The position numbers and the translations under genes were made by a program. Below, piece after piece: positions 16,663 through 25,808 of a stretch of DNA of 64,000 nt. The stretch spans positions 1-64,000 of the forward strand of contig DATJWM010000086.1 of assembly GCA_035501255.1 (NCBI GenBank), given 5' to 3'. The notes beneath the pieces were generated by a model. The model had not been told where the DNA came from. It ran no database searches and was given only the letters and a program-made list of their open reading frames with translations. The first letter of the stretch is position 1. Each line of letters starts with the position of its first letter. The DNA is from JAFAZI01 sp035501255 (GTDB lineage: Bacteria > Actinomycetota > Actinomycetes > JAFAQI01).

Positions 16663-17643
16663 TCACAGAAGGTTGGGGAGTAGCCGCGCTGCGGTCTCGG
16701 TCACGACCCAGAGGATCGCGAGCATCGCCGGAACGCCGACCAGCCAGACCTGGCGGCCGCCCCATCGTCGATGCGCCCACACGAAGCCGATCCCGACGAC
16801 GACCAGCAGCTCCAACCAGAGCACCAGCGGGGTGAGCGCGGTGCGATCGATTGCCATCGCCACCTGGTTGGAGGGCTGAACCGTCGGTCCGCCTCCCGGC
16901 GAAGGTTGCGCCTTGCCGACCAGGTTGGCGTCGACGTAGACAACCTGAGAGGGCGCCCACCCACTGCGCCATCCGCTGCCCTCTGCGCTGACCAGAGTGA
17001 GGCGACCCTGGCCGGACGAGAGCAGCGGTGGTACCGGATCGCCAGGCCGTCGTACGTCGGTGACGCGATAGGTGAATGTGCCCTGACCGGTCACTGCCGT
17101 GATGCCATCACCCGGTTGCAGCCGGGTGATGTGGGCAAACGGTGCACCAAAGGTGGCGCTCTTGCCAAAGACCACGCTCACGCCTGCCTGGCCGGGCAGA
17201 ACGGTGTCCACCCGGTGTCCCGGCCCCTTCTGCAAGTCGGTAGAGGTCGTGCCCTCCACCACAACGGCGCGGTTGATGCCGGCCTGGGAGGCGCTGATGA
17301 GAGCCACCGGCGCACCGTCGGTGATTTGCCCCCCCAGCGGCGCAACCTCGTTGGCCAGATCCGCCCGCAGGCTCGCGTACATCTGCGCCTGTGTGTGCCT
17401 CTCCTGAAAGCCGCTCAGCACCAACGCATACAGCACCACCCAAAACGCGAGTGCACACAACAGCGCGAGAACCACCAGGACCGTTCCGCCGGGTCCGGTG
17501 GACGGCGGTCCGCCGGCCGCCCACACCGCGCGCATCCGTGCTCCGGACCGCTGGCGCCAACCCGCGAACCCTCCGGCCTCCGCCGGAGCTGACGCCGCGC
17601 CCGGATCGGAAGTGGGCGCCTTGTCCGCCACGCGGGTGCTCAT
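16663..17643 (-). CDS. sortase-fold membrane protein lacking catalytic residues
   Basis: A 326-residue protein with one N-terminal transmembrane helix (about 54-78). A sortase-type beta barrel (about 110-240) and two C-terminal helices (about 268-320) follow. The sortase pattern is clear: SVVFGKSATFGAPFAHITRLQPGD corresponds to the class E/D GHR..GAPF..L..L..GD motif (split here as FGKSATFGAPF and ITRLQPGD), and LTLVSAEG corresponds to LTLVTC. The catalytic His is replaced by Lys161 and the Cys by Ala220, so transpeptidase activity is not expected. It starts 7 bases after the large PstS-like gene and may be a scaffold. Confidence 0.75.
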   Translation of the reverse strand: MSTRVADKAPTSDPGAASAPAEAGGFAGWRQRSGARMRAVWAAGGPPSTGPGGTVLVVLALLCALAFWVVLYALVLSGFQERHTQAQMYASLRADLANEVAPLGGQITDGAPVALISASQAGINRAVVVEGTTSTDLQKGPGHRVDTVLPGQAGVSVVFGKSATFGAPFAHITRLQPGDGITAVTGQGTFTYRVTDVRRPGDPVPPLLSSGQGRLTLVSAEGSGWRSGWAPSQVVYVDANLVGKAQPSPGGGPTVQPSNQVAMAIDRTALTPLVLWLELLVVVGIGFVWAHRRWGGRQVWLVGVPAMLAILWVVTETAARLLPNLL

Positions 17644-17650
17644 CGGCCGA

Positions 17651-20479
17651 TCACGTCTTCGCGCCCGTTCGGCGCCAACCCCGGACCAACCGGGGTCCGA
17701 TCACCGCGATTGCGGTGACGACCGCCGCCAACAAGACGATCGGGATCGCGATACCCAACGGACCGACCGGCGTCGCGGGAGTCGCCACGGCGGCCGGGCT
17801 GGCACTCTCGCTCGGGGACGAAGCGGGAGACGACGCGGAGGTGGACGAACTCGGTTGTGGCGACGTTCCTCCGTCGCTGTGGGTCGAAGTCGGGCCGGGC
17901 GTTCGGGAGACCGGTGGCGTCGAGCGCTGTGACGACGGCTCGGTCTGGGTCGGTGTGGGGGTCGGATCAGGGCAACCCGACCACTTCGACCTCGTCTGCC
18001 CGGAGCCGTTGATGTTCGGGATTTCGCACTGCTGGTCCGAGACGGCCTGCGCTGCCCGAGCCGTATACGCCGACTCCGCGCCAAGGCCGTTCGCCGCGGT
18101 CATCGGCAGGTAGCCCGGCGGAAGGTCGCCGAAGGAGTTGCCGGGCGTCTGCCCCGCCTTCGCCGCGAACGACAGCTGCTGGGCAAACGCGCTCGCCGCC
18201 TCAGACGACAACCCCGCACTCGGCACGCTCTCCGACACAAGCATCGTGCCCGGATATGCATGAGCAGTGCTGGAGCCGCTCCGCAGCTTGCCGTAGTCCA
18301 TCGACCACGCGTTCATCGACGGATCGGGCTTCAGCGCACTCACTGCGCTGCGCATCGTCTTGGTTGATGCCCGCACGAACGTGCCATCCGCAGGGCCGTG
18401 GATCTTCGACGTGGGTGACACCGACGACCGCGTCTCCAGCAGCGCGGTGTCGAGGTCGTAGCGTTTGGCCTCCGACAACGACACCACGCCGAGCATGAAC
18501 CGCACGCCGGGCTGCTGACGAGGGTCGGCGCTGATCTTGTCGGCCGCCGCCACCGTGGCGATCGTGCAGTTGGTCGTCGAGTTCGGCAGTCCGAACTCCA
18601 TGTCATAGGCGGCCGTGGACAGGCTCAGCACCGGGGCGGCAACCAGCGGGAGATACGGCACCTGGAACTGGGTCTGGGCGAAGCATCCTGACTTGTCGGC
18701 GTTGTAGGACTGGGTGGGGACGAAGGTGTCCTTGAGCGGCCAGAAGTCGACCGGAAGCTTCATCCCCTTGTATGCGGGATTGACCACCATCCCCCACGGA
18801 TCGGGCTTGCCGTTGATGAACGCCCGGGCGGCCGGGTCAGCCTCGATGTAGGAGGTCAGGGCGCGCATGATGTCGGAGTTCGAGGACAACGCCATCAACT
18901 CGGCCCGGGCCTCGTAGTAGATCAGGTAACCCGGCTGCGGGCTCGCCTTCGGGATGTCGGGGTTAAGCGCTTGGAATTCCGGGTCATCGGTGATGTTCAG
19001 CGGGTTGTCGGCCATCGGACCGGGTGTCGTACCGCCGTCCGGAGAGCCGTCGTCCTGAGCAACCTCGTCGAGCACCGGGTAGGACTCGGTGAGTAACTTT
19101 GCGAGCAGCCTCGGGTCCAGCCTGACATCGAAGACCTCGTTATGGTCGCCGTCGTCGACCAGCGTGGCGATGGCAAACCCGTTGACCGCGACCGGTGCAT
19201 TGACGACGGGATGCCCCGACTTGCCCTCGGGTTTGGAAGGGTAGGTGTCATACGCAGCCTGAATGTTGCCTTCGGACAGGCTGTTGACGGAGGCCGGCTC
19301 CGCCTGCGGGACCTGTGTGAACGGCGTACGCTTCGGATCCGTGCAGAACGCCGGCGCCCACTGTTGGGCGGCCTCGGTCATCAGCTCCGAGCCGTACACG
19401 AAGACCGCGGGCTTGCTGCCGACCACCGAGCAGTAGTCCGCCGGCTTGGCAAAACTCAGCGGCACGGTGATGCGATTGCGCCAGTTCGACGCCGACCACC
19501 ACAAGGCGCCGGTGACGGACTCGAGCGCCATGTTTCCCGGATCACCATCAAGCTCGCGGGTTGCGTTCTCGGCCTGCCCCGACTGGTCGTCGGAGTAGGT
19601 GCAGTTGGCAATGTCCTGCGCACTGAGATCACCCCTGGCCTGCTCGTCACAACTCATCCCGTCGATCGGGATGACGACGAGCGAGCAGGGCACCGACGAC
19701 GAACAGCCGAGGGTCGCGTTGGTCTCGTCGCTCCAGAGAACGAACTTTGCGAGCCCGCTCCCATCGCTCCCGGTCGTGCCAAAAGTGGTGTTGTCCGGAA
19801 AGTCCGCCGTGAACGTACCCTGCTCGGGGGCCAGCTTGCTGCACGCCACCGTGGGACCGCTGTAGTAGGTCTTGCCATTGGCGCCGTCGAGAGGCTGGAA
19901 GTAGTCCGCCTCGTTGAGCGCGTACTTGCTGCAACCAGTGGGCAACGGCTTTGGAACGTTGTTGAAGGCGGGGAGATTTCCCGCGTAGCGATCCATTCGC
20001 CACGGTGGGTAGTCAGTACCGGGCGCGGTCGCGTTGCGCTCACTCAGGTACTGCGTCCAGCAAGTGTTGGGGCTCAACCGCTGCGCAGCGGGCGCCTTGG
20101 ACGAGTCGACACCCCGGCACTCGAGGACCACGACCGGGTACTCCTCGAGGGTCGCCGCGGTCGAGGAGTTCGGGTCAGGATCGACGTAGTTGCTGGGATG
20201 CGCCCCCTTCCACGAAACGTTGATCTCCTGCAAGGTGCGCAGCTGCTTGGTCGCACTGACACTCACGGTCACTTTCCGCTTGTCGACGGTCTTGGTCTTC
20301 CCGTCCGGAAGAACGTCGCTGCGAGTGATCTGCTTACTGACCGTGACCGCGCCGGCGCCCGCAGCGCTCTTGGCCTGAGCCGCTCCCGAGGCGCCCGCGG
20401 CGCCTGCGACCTGCGCCAGGGAGCCGGCCGCGATCAAAGCCGCCGCAGCGATCGCGACCGCCCGACGCCGGCTGCTCAC
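17651..20479 (-). CDS. 942-residue membrane-anchored exported protein with a PstS-like region
   Basis: A very large type I membrane protein: signal peptide, Cys-rich extracellular part, Ser/Pro/Thr stalk (about 815-895) and a C-terminal helix (IAIPIVLLAAVVTAIAVIG) with a basic tail. A region at roughly 370-530 resembles solute-binding PstS (APVAVNGFAIA, RLDPRLLAKLLTE, FQALNPDIP, SSNSDIMRALTSY). The GTG start at 20479 overlaps the pstS TGA (GTGA), so it is translationally coupled to pstS. A longer reading to 20527 would overlap pstS and is rejected. The PstS resemblance is my inference. Confidence 0.68.
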   Translation of the reverse strand: MSSRRRAVAIAAAALIAAGSLAQVAGAAGASGAAQAKSAAGAGAVTVSKQITRSDVLPDGKTKTVDKRKVTVSVSATKQLRTLQEINVSWKGAHPSNYVDPDPNSSTAATLEEYPVVVLECRGVDSSKAPAAQRLSPNTCWTQYLSERNATAPGTDYPPWRMDRYAGNLPAFNNVPKPLPTGCSKYALNEADYFQPLDGANGKTYYSGPTVACSKLAPEQGTFTADFPDNTTFGTTGSDGSGLAKFVLWSDETNATLGCSSSVPCSLVVIPIDGMSCDEQARGDLSAQDIANCTYSDDQSGQAENATRELDGDPGNMALESVTGALWWSASNWRNRITVPLSFAKPADYCSVVGSKPAVFVYGSELMTEAAQQWAPAFCTDPKRTPFTQVPQAEPASVNSLSEGNIQAAYDTYPSKPEGKSGHPVVNAPVAVNGFAIATLVDDGDHNEVFDVRLDPRLLAKLLTESYPVLDEVAQDDGSPDGGTTPGPMADNPLNITDDPEFQALNPDIPKASPQPGYLIYYEARAELMALSSNSDIMRALTSYIEADPAARAFINGKPDPWGMVVNPAYKGMKLPVDFWPLKDTFVPTQSYNADKSGCFAQTQFQVPYLPLVAAPVLSLSTAAYDMEFGLPNSTTNCTIATVAAADKISADPRQQPGVRFMLGVVSLSEAKRYDLDTALLETRSSVSPTSKIHGPADGTFVRASTKTMRSAVSALKPDPSMNAWSMDYGKLRSGSSTAHAYPGTMLVSESVPSAGLSSEAASAFAQQLSFAAKAGQTPGNSFGDLPPGYLPMTAANGLGAESAYTARAAQAVSDQQCEIPNINGSGQTRSKWSGCPDPTPTPTQTEPSSQRSTPPVSRTPGPTSTHSDGGTSPQPSSSTSASSPASSPSESASPAAVATPATPVGPLGIAIPIVLLAAVVTAIAVIGPRLVRGWRRTGAKT

Positions 20480-22158
20480 GACGCCGCACCCGGCGGCGGT
20501 GCGCCGGGCTTGGACCAGCGCCGCCAAAGTAGCGGCGGAACGATCAGTGCGGCGAGGAACAGACCGACAGCGAGGAGCCCTAACGCCGTGCTGTTGTCCT
20601 GACCGTCGGCGACCGTCACCGGCTCACCCTCAACGTTGGCGTTCGTGGTCCCCCCGGTCGATCCGACCCGCTGGCCGGTCACCGGATCGACCGGACCCGT
20701 GCTTGCCGATCCCGTCTTGGTCCGCCCGTTGCCGGATCCCGGCGAGGTCGGGCCCGGAGTCCCGCCTCCCTGGTTGGACCCGCCACCACCGTTCTTTTTG
20801 CCGCCGTCACCGCCCTGCGTTTTGCTCTGGTTCTGCTTCACGCTGGTGATCGAGGGGCCGGTCGAATCGTTGGGGGTCGTGCACGGTCCGTGACCCTGCT
20901 CATCGCACAGCGGAGGCTCGGGGGCGATCTTGGCGAGGTAGTTCTCGGCGGGGTGGTTGGCGACGAAGGTCGGGTTCCCGCACGTGCTCACGTTCAGGTT
21001 GTTGAGCGAGACCTTCGAGTCAGCCTTGTGCAGCAACCCGATCTGCTGGAACCCTGCCTCCACCAGGTTGATCGGCAAGGCGGAGTACCCGAGGCCGCCG
21101 ACCGCGCCTTGGCCCTGGCAGATCGAGGTGTACAGAAAGTCGGCGAGAGTCTGGCGCTTCGGCGACGTCATCGTCCGGTCGCTGCTCGACGTAGGGATGA
21201 TGCCGTAGGAGTACGACGAGACGGGATAGGTCCGTTTGTCGTTGTACCCGTATACGTCCTTCAAATTCTCGAGCAGGTAGTTGTTCGAGTGCCGGTTGTA
21301 GTTGATGATCGCTTTCGTCAACGCCACGGCCACGTTGTACTGCGTCGGGAGCGTGTAGTACCCCGCGGTGTTCTCGACCTTGGCGACCGGAATCTTCTTC
21401 GCGATCGCATAGGAATACTCGTCGTAGCCGATCGTCCCCTGCCCGGACGACGATGCGATGTAGTTCATCAACTGGTCCGAGCCGTTCTGAGCAATCTGTC
21501 CGGACTTGCCGCTCGGCCAGTACTCCGTCGGCTTGTCAGCTCCTGCAAAGCCGGTCCACAGGCTCCTGTCCTCCTGGGCGAGATACGCGGAGAACTGGTA
21601 GCTCGTGCCCGATCCCTCCGAATGCACGATCGGCACGATCGGGATCGAGGGGAACTTCCGACCGTTGTTGTCCGCAGAGATGTGGGAGTCGTCCCAGTTC
21701 TTGATCTGCCCGGTGAAGATCTTGGCAAGAGTCGGCCCTGACAACCGGAGGTTGCGCACGAGCTTGCCGGCCACGGTCAGGTGATATGGGAACGAGGTAC
21801 CACCGGCAACCAGTGGTACATAGGCGTATGGTCGCCCGTTGGACGTGTCGGACACGCCGGTCAGCGGGTCGTGACCCTGGAATCCGATGTCGGACACCGC
21901 GAAGTCGACCGCTTTGTTGGCGAAGTCCTGACGGCCCGCCGCCGAGCCGTTCCCGGTGAAGGTCACCCGCAGACCTTGTCCTGACACCTCGCCGATCCAG
22001 GCGTTGACCGCGTTGTAGGCCCAGGTCGAGCCGGAACCGTTGATCTGCGCCGTGCCGGTGGCGTACGACGGCGTCGCGGTCAGTGCGACCAGACCGGACG
22101 CGGCACACAGGGACAAAACCCGCGCCCGGGCGCGGCCGGCGCGGCGGTGTCCGGTCAT
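20476..22158 (-). CDS. pstS: phosphate-binding protein PstS with C-terminal anchor
   Basis: A 560-residue phosphate-binding protein. A signal peptide (to about 33) is followed by a PstS domain with GSGSTWAYNAVNAW, LSGPTLAKIFTGQIKNWDD and SEGSGTSYQFSAYL (the anion-binding SGT loop). A long Gly/Ser/Thr linker from about 450 and a C-terminal helix (LGLLAVGLFLAALIVPPLLW) follow. Most PstS proteins are lipoproteins of about 340-370 residues, so the C-terminal membrane anchor is atypical. The start at ATG 22158 overlaps the pstA stop (ATGA). A much longer upstream reading is an artefact of overlap with pstA. Confidence 0.9.
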   Translation of the reverse strand: MTGHRRAGRARARVLSLCAASGLVALTATPSYATGTAQINGSGSTWAYNAVNAWIGEVSGQGLRVTFTGNGSAAGRQDFANKAVDFAVSDIGFQGHDPLTGVSDTSNGRPYAYVPLVAGGTSFPYHLTVAGKLVRNLRLSGPTLAKIFTGQIKNWDDSHISADNNGRKFPSIPIVPIVHSEGSGTSYQFSAYLAQEDRSLWTGFAGADKPTEYWPSGKSGQIAQNGSDQLMNYIASSSGQGTIGYDEYSYAIAKKIPVAKVENTAGYYTLPTQYNVAVALTKAIINYNRHSNNYLLENLKDVYGYNDKRTYPVSSYSYGIIPTSSSDRTMTSPKRQTLADFLYTSICQGQGAVGGLGYSALPINLVEAGFQQIGLLHKADSKVSLNNLNVSTCGNPTFVANHPAENYLAKIAPEPPLCDEQGHGPCTTPNDSTGPSITSVKQNQSKTQGGDGGKKNGGGGSNQGGGTPGPTSPGSGNGRTKTGSASTGPVDPVTGQRVGSTGGTTNANVEGEPVTVADGQDNSTALGLLAVGLFLAALIVPPLLWRRWSKPGAPPPGAAS

Positions 22159-23261
22159 CGAACGGAGCCCTTCTGACGGGATGCGAGGAAACGAATGAGG
22201 ACGAAAACGACCAGCACGATGATGAGCAGCAGGCTCGCGGCACCGAAGGCGCGGGTGATGAAGTTGGGCTCGCCGCTGCGCACGCCCGAGTAGACGAACA
22301 GCGGCAAGGAGTTCATCGGGTTGTTGACCGGGTTCGTGTTGAAGTACGTCGACGCACCTGAGGTGATCAAAACTGGCGCTGTCTCGCCGACGGCCCGAGC
22401 GAACGCGAGAATCAACGCGGTCGCGAGACCGGCTCCGGCCGTTGGCAGCACCACCCGCCAGACCATCCGCCACTTCGGAGCACCGAGCGCGAGCCCCGCC
22501 TCCCTCAGCCCGCCCGGCACAACCCGAAGCGAAAGCTCAGCCGATCGCGCGATGATCGGCAGCATGGTGATGGTGAGTGCGATCGCGGCGGCGAGTCCGC
22601 TCTTTTGCATCCCCAGGCCGACGATCAGCAGGGTGTAGACGAACAAACCGGCGATCAGGTCAGGAAGGGCGGTCATCGCCTCAACGACGGTTCGCACGGT
22701 ACGCGCGAGCGGGCCACCAACCTCCGTCATGTACACGGCGGTCGCGATTCCGAGCGGAAGTGCGACCGCGGTCGCGATCGCCAGTTCGATCAGGCTGCCG
22801 ACCACCGCGTGCAAGACACCACCGCGAGTCAGCGGATCCGTCGGCTGCACCGCGTTCATGTCCTGGGTGTAGAAGTTCATGTGGTGGAGCGCCGGCCACC
22901 CGCGAACGAACGTGTAGATGATCGTGGTGGCCAGGGCGAAGGCGACGATCCCCGCCCCGGCACAGATGATCGCGCGCATGAGTCGATCCACGACGACCGG
23001 GCGCGGGTGCGACATCGCGGTGACCGCGGTGTACAGCGCGAGGAAGCTGAGATACCAGCACACGATGAAGCCGAGCAGGCCATGTTCCGGAAGGAGCTCG
23101 CCGTAGACGATCCAGACGGCGCCGAGCGATCCGAACAGCGAGCCGAAGAAGGACAGCACGTCATCGGTCGTCCGGACGGCGAGCTCGCGCGGACGGTCCT
23201 CGCCGGCACCATCGGGGAGGTTGCCGGACACGGACGGCATCGGCAGTGACTCGGTCGACAT
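22155..23261 (-). CDS. pstA: phosphate ABC transporter permease PstA
   Basis: A 368-residue permease. An N-terminal extension with three helices (about 36-120) precedes the BPD_transp_1 domain with six helices. The coupling-loop motif EAGLALGAPKWRMVWRVVLP and the AVGETAP motif are conserved. The extra N-terminal helices make it longer than E. coli PstA. The ATG overlaps the pstC stop by one base (TGATG), and the stop overlaps pstS. Confidence 0.93.
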   Translation of the reverse strand: MSTESLPMPSVSGNLPDGAGEDRPRELAVRTTDDVLSFFGSLFGSLGAVWIVYGELLPEHGLLGFIVCWYLSFLALYTAVTAMSHPRPVVVDRLMRAIICAGAGIVAFALATTIIYTFVRGWPALHHMNFYTQDMNAVQPTDPLTRGGVLHAVVGSLIELAIATAVALPLGIATAVYMTEVGGPLARTVRTVVEAMTALPDLIAGLFVYTLLIVGLGMQKSGLAAAIALTITMLPIIARSAELSLRVVPGGLREAGLALGAPKWRMVWRVVLPTAGAGLATALILAFARAVGETAPVLITSGASTYFNTNPVNNPMNSLPLFVYSGVRSGEPNFITRAFGAASLLLIIVLVVFVLIRFLASRQKGSVR

Positions 23262-24274
23262 CAGATCTCCGTTGCCGCGCCACTACGGCTGCGAGTGACG
23301 ATCATCCCGGCGATCGTGTTCACGACCAGCGTCAGCGCGAAGAGGACAAAGCCGGCGGCGAGCAATGCCTTGAGCTGGAGTGAGGTCGAATCGCCGAAGC
23401 GATCGGCAATCAACGACGAGGTCGTGATCGCACCGACCTGCAGCGCGTGAATGTTGACCTTGTAGACCAGCGAGATGATCAGCAAAACGGCGATCGTCTC
23501 GCCCAATGCGCGACCGAGTCCGAGCATCGTCCCCCCGATGATCCCGCCCCGACCGAATGGCAAGACGACCGTTCGAATCACGCCCCACTTGGTCGAACCC
23601 AGGGCAAGGGCGGCTTCACGTTCACCGATCGGTGCCTGCGCAAAAACGCCGCGCATGACCGCACACGTCAGCGGGGTCACCATCATCGCGACCGCGATCC
23701 CGGCGATGAACGCCGAAGCCGTGAACTGTGTCTCCGCCCAGGTCGCAGAGTGCGCATCGGTGTCGACGGACAGGAAGGGGATCCAACCGAAGTACTCCGC
23801 AAGCCAACGGGAAAGCCCGAGGACATGCGGTTGGAGGAGGAAGAAGCCCCACAGGCCATAGACGATGCTCGGCACCGCGGCCATCAGGTCGACGAGCGAG
23901 ACGAGGGTCGCCTTGATCCGCCTGGGCGCGAACTCGGTGATGAACAACGCCGTACACAACGCGAGCGGAAAGGCGATCGCGAGCGCGATCAGGCCGATCT
24001 CGACCGTGCCGAACAGCGCAGCTGCCACACCCAACTTGTTCTGGTCCGGGTTCCAATCGGTTTCGGTGAAGAAGCTGAACCCGTAGTGCTTGATCGTCGG
24101 GATCAGCTGAAGGGCCAGGAAGAACCCGATTGCGGCGGTCAGGACCAGAACGAGCACGCCGATGACCGTTGACACGCCGTTGAACGCACGGTCCGAAGGA
24201 GCCAGACCGGCATGGATGAACCGCGGTTTGTCAGGTGCTTCCGCGTCGAACGCGGTGATGTCGACGTCCGGCAC
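23261..24274 (-). CDS. pstC: phosphate ABC transporter permease PstC
   Basis: A 337-residue permease with six helices. It has the PstC motif MAAVPSIVYGLWGFFLL and the coupling motif REAALALGSTKWGVIRTVVLPF. The GTG start at 24274 (encoding PDVDITAFD) is chosen to match family length. A longer ORF reaches 24445 but its N-terminus looks non-coding. No strong Shine-Dalgarno precedes it, so the start is uncertain by up to 20 codons. It is the first gene of the long minus-strand pst/surface transcription unit. Confidence 0.9.
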   Translation of the reverse strand: MPDVDITAFDAEAPDKPRFIHAGLAPSDRAFNGVSTVIGVLVLVLTAAIGFFLALQLIPTIKHYGFSFFTETDWNPDQNKLGVAAALFGTVEIGLIALAIAFPLALCTALFITEFAPRRIKATLVSLVDLMAAVPSIVYGLWGFFLLQPHVLGLSRWLAEYFGWIPFLSVDTDAHSATWAETQFTASAFIAGIAVAMMVTPLTCAVMRGVFAQAPIGEREAALALGSTKWGVIRTVVLPFGRGGIIGGTMLGLGRALGETIAVLLIISLVYKVNIHALQVGAITTSSLIADRFGDSTSLQLKALLAAGFVLFALTLVVNTIAGMIVTRSRSGAATEI

Positions 24275-24662
24275 TGTTACAGCCGTCGAACGGCGCTGGC
24301 CACGCACCCAGCCACGGTGCTCGGGGTGGGCGACCACGGAGATGACTCGATCGAAACAGGTCGTGGCTTCGCAGCGAACAACAGGTGAACGACCACAACG
24401 CCCGGACGCCCAAGGCGGCCCCGGCAACGGGCAAAGCGGGTGCAATGGGTGGCGGCCAAGGTTAACGATCGGCGATTCATCGATGAAGCACAGATGACCA
24501 TCTGAGGGAATCTGGTGCAGACCGCTCGAAACTGACCGTCAACCGCGCATGCTGTTGCGTCGCGGGGTGCGTTCCGAACCGGCCGGACGGACGGCCGGAG
24601 TCGCAACGCGCACCTGACGCATCGCAACCACCCAACTTTGCAGGCGGATACGGAGGACAGGA
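24275..24662. promoter_or_regulatory. divergent control region for pstC and the 24663 surface gene
   Basis: This region has no convincing gene. A perfect 12-base palindrome TTCATCGATGAA lies at 24476-24487 beside GTTAACGATCGG. It could be an operator for phosphate control of both transcription directions, but I cannot match it confidently to a PHO box. Shine-Dalgarno GGAGG for the rightward gene is at 24653-24657. Confidence 0.45.
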
Positions 24663-25787
24663 ATGGCACACCTTCGGCGACGAATCCTTGCCGGAATCGG
24701 CGCGCTTGCCGTCTCGGGGGTGACGGTCCTTGCGGCCGGCTCCTCGGCTTCGGCGGACTCGACCACCCCCGGCTGGGAGCCCGATCCGAACGCCATCGGC
24801 TCGATCACTCTCTACGACTCGAGCGGGAGCCCGATCACGAGCGGCAACCTCAGCGACGTACCGTTCGCGGCCTACGCCGTGGCGACCCACGCCGGCCGCA
24901 GTGGTGACGATCACGCCCAGCTTTACGCCTACACCCCCCAGGAGGGTGGCGCGAACCCACAAACCTGGAGCGGGGATGAGCTCGGCGCGAGCGCGTACAA
25001 CCCGGTGCCCAACGGCACGCCTGCAGCGGTTTCGGCGAGCGGTAATCCGTTCGTGACCGGTACTGACCTGTCCATGGACGACTACATCGGCGAGTACCCG
25101 AACAACCTCACCGACAGCGGCTATGCCGACCTCTACGAGTTGCGCATCTTCACCGCAGGCCCCTCCCAGCAGCCCGACACCTCCCAGTACGACCGGCTTG
25201 ACATCTCGGTCGACTCCGGTGCGGGCACGTGGCAGGTCGTCTACCCGGGTTCGGCGCCGACGCTCAACGGCAGCGTCACCATTTCCGGCAAGGTGCGGGT
25301 CGGCAGCACCGTCACCTGTAACGCCTCCTTCACCGACGCCACGTCGACCAGCTACGCGTGGTCGGTCAACTCGGCGGCGATCAGCGGAGCCACCAAGAGC
25401 ACCTTCATGATCCCGGCGAAGGACTACAAGAAGTCGCTCACGTGTACCGCGACCGGCATGAACGGCGGCGGATCGACGCCAGGTACGAGTTCGGCCTCGA
25501 AGGTCGGGCTGGGCGCGGCCCTTCATGCGACGAAGAAGCCGACCATCTCCGGCAAGCCCGCCGTAGGCAAGACTGTGAAGGTCTCCCACGGCACCTGGTC
25601 GCCGGCGGCGAAGTCCTACGCCTACCAGTGGGAGCTCAACGGCAAGAAGATCAAGAAGGCCACCAAGGACAAGCTGAAGATCTCCAAGTCCGAAAAGGGG
25701 AAGAAGCTGTCCTGCAAGGTGACGGCGATCCTGACCGGTTACGCCGATGGTGCAACCACGACGAAGTCGGTCAAGGTCAAGAAGTAG
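24663..25787 (+). CDS. exported surface-domain protein with Ig-like repeats
   Basis: A 374-residue secreted protein. The signal peptide ends at ASA near 31. An N-terminal domain (about 35-198) is close to that at 13188 (GWEPDPNAIGSITLYDSSG, HAGRSGDDHAQLY, SMDDYIGEYPNNL, TWQVVYPG). Two Ig-like repeats of the SGKxxVGxTV...W type follow (about 205-285 and 290-374), the second very Lys-rich. It has no anchor or WxL domain. GGAGG lies 6 bases before the ATG. It is divergent from pstC, so it is likely co-regulated with phosphate uptake. Confidence 0.75.
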   Translation: MAHLRRRILAGIGALAVSGVTVLAAGSSASADSTTPGWEPDPNAIGSITLYDSSGSPITSGNLSDVPFAAYAVATHAGRSGDDHAQLYAYTPQEGGANPQTWSGDELGASAYNPVPNGTPAAVSASGNPFVTGTDLSMDDYIGEYPNNLTDSGYADLYELRIFTAGPSQQPDTSQYDRLDISVDSGAGTWQVVYPGSAPTLNGSVTISGKVRVGSTVTCNASFTDATSTSYAWSVNSAAISGATKSTFMIPAKDYKKSLTCTATGMNGGGSTPGTSSASKVGLGAALHATKKPTISGKPAVGKTVKVSHGTWSPAAKSYAYQWELNGKKIKKATKDKLKISKSEKGKKLSCKVTAILTGYADGATTTKSVKVKK

Positions 25788-25808
25788 TTCAAGGCTCCGA
25801 CCCACGAG

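Noticed and set aside
16663..17643. Active sortase
   Set aside because: Lys replaces the catalytic His and Ala replaces Cys, so I call it a pseudo-sortase.
20480..20527. Longer N-terminus for the 942-residue protein
   Set aside because: It would overlap pstS; the GTGA-coupled start followed by a signal peptide is better.
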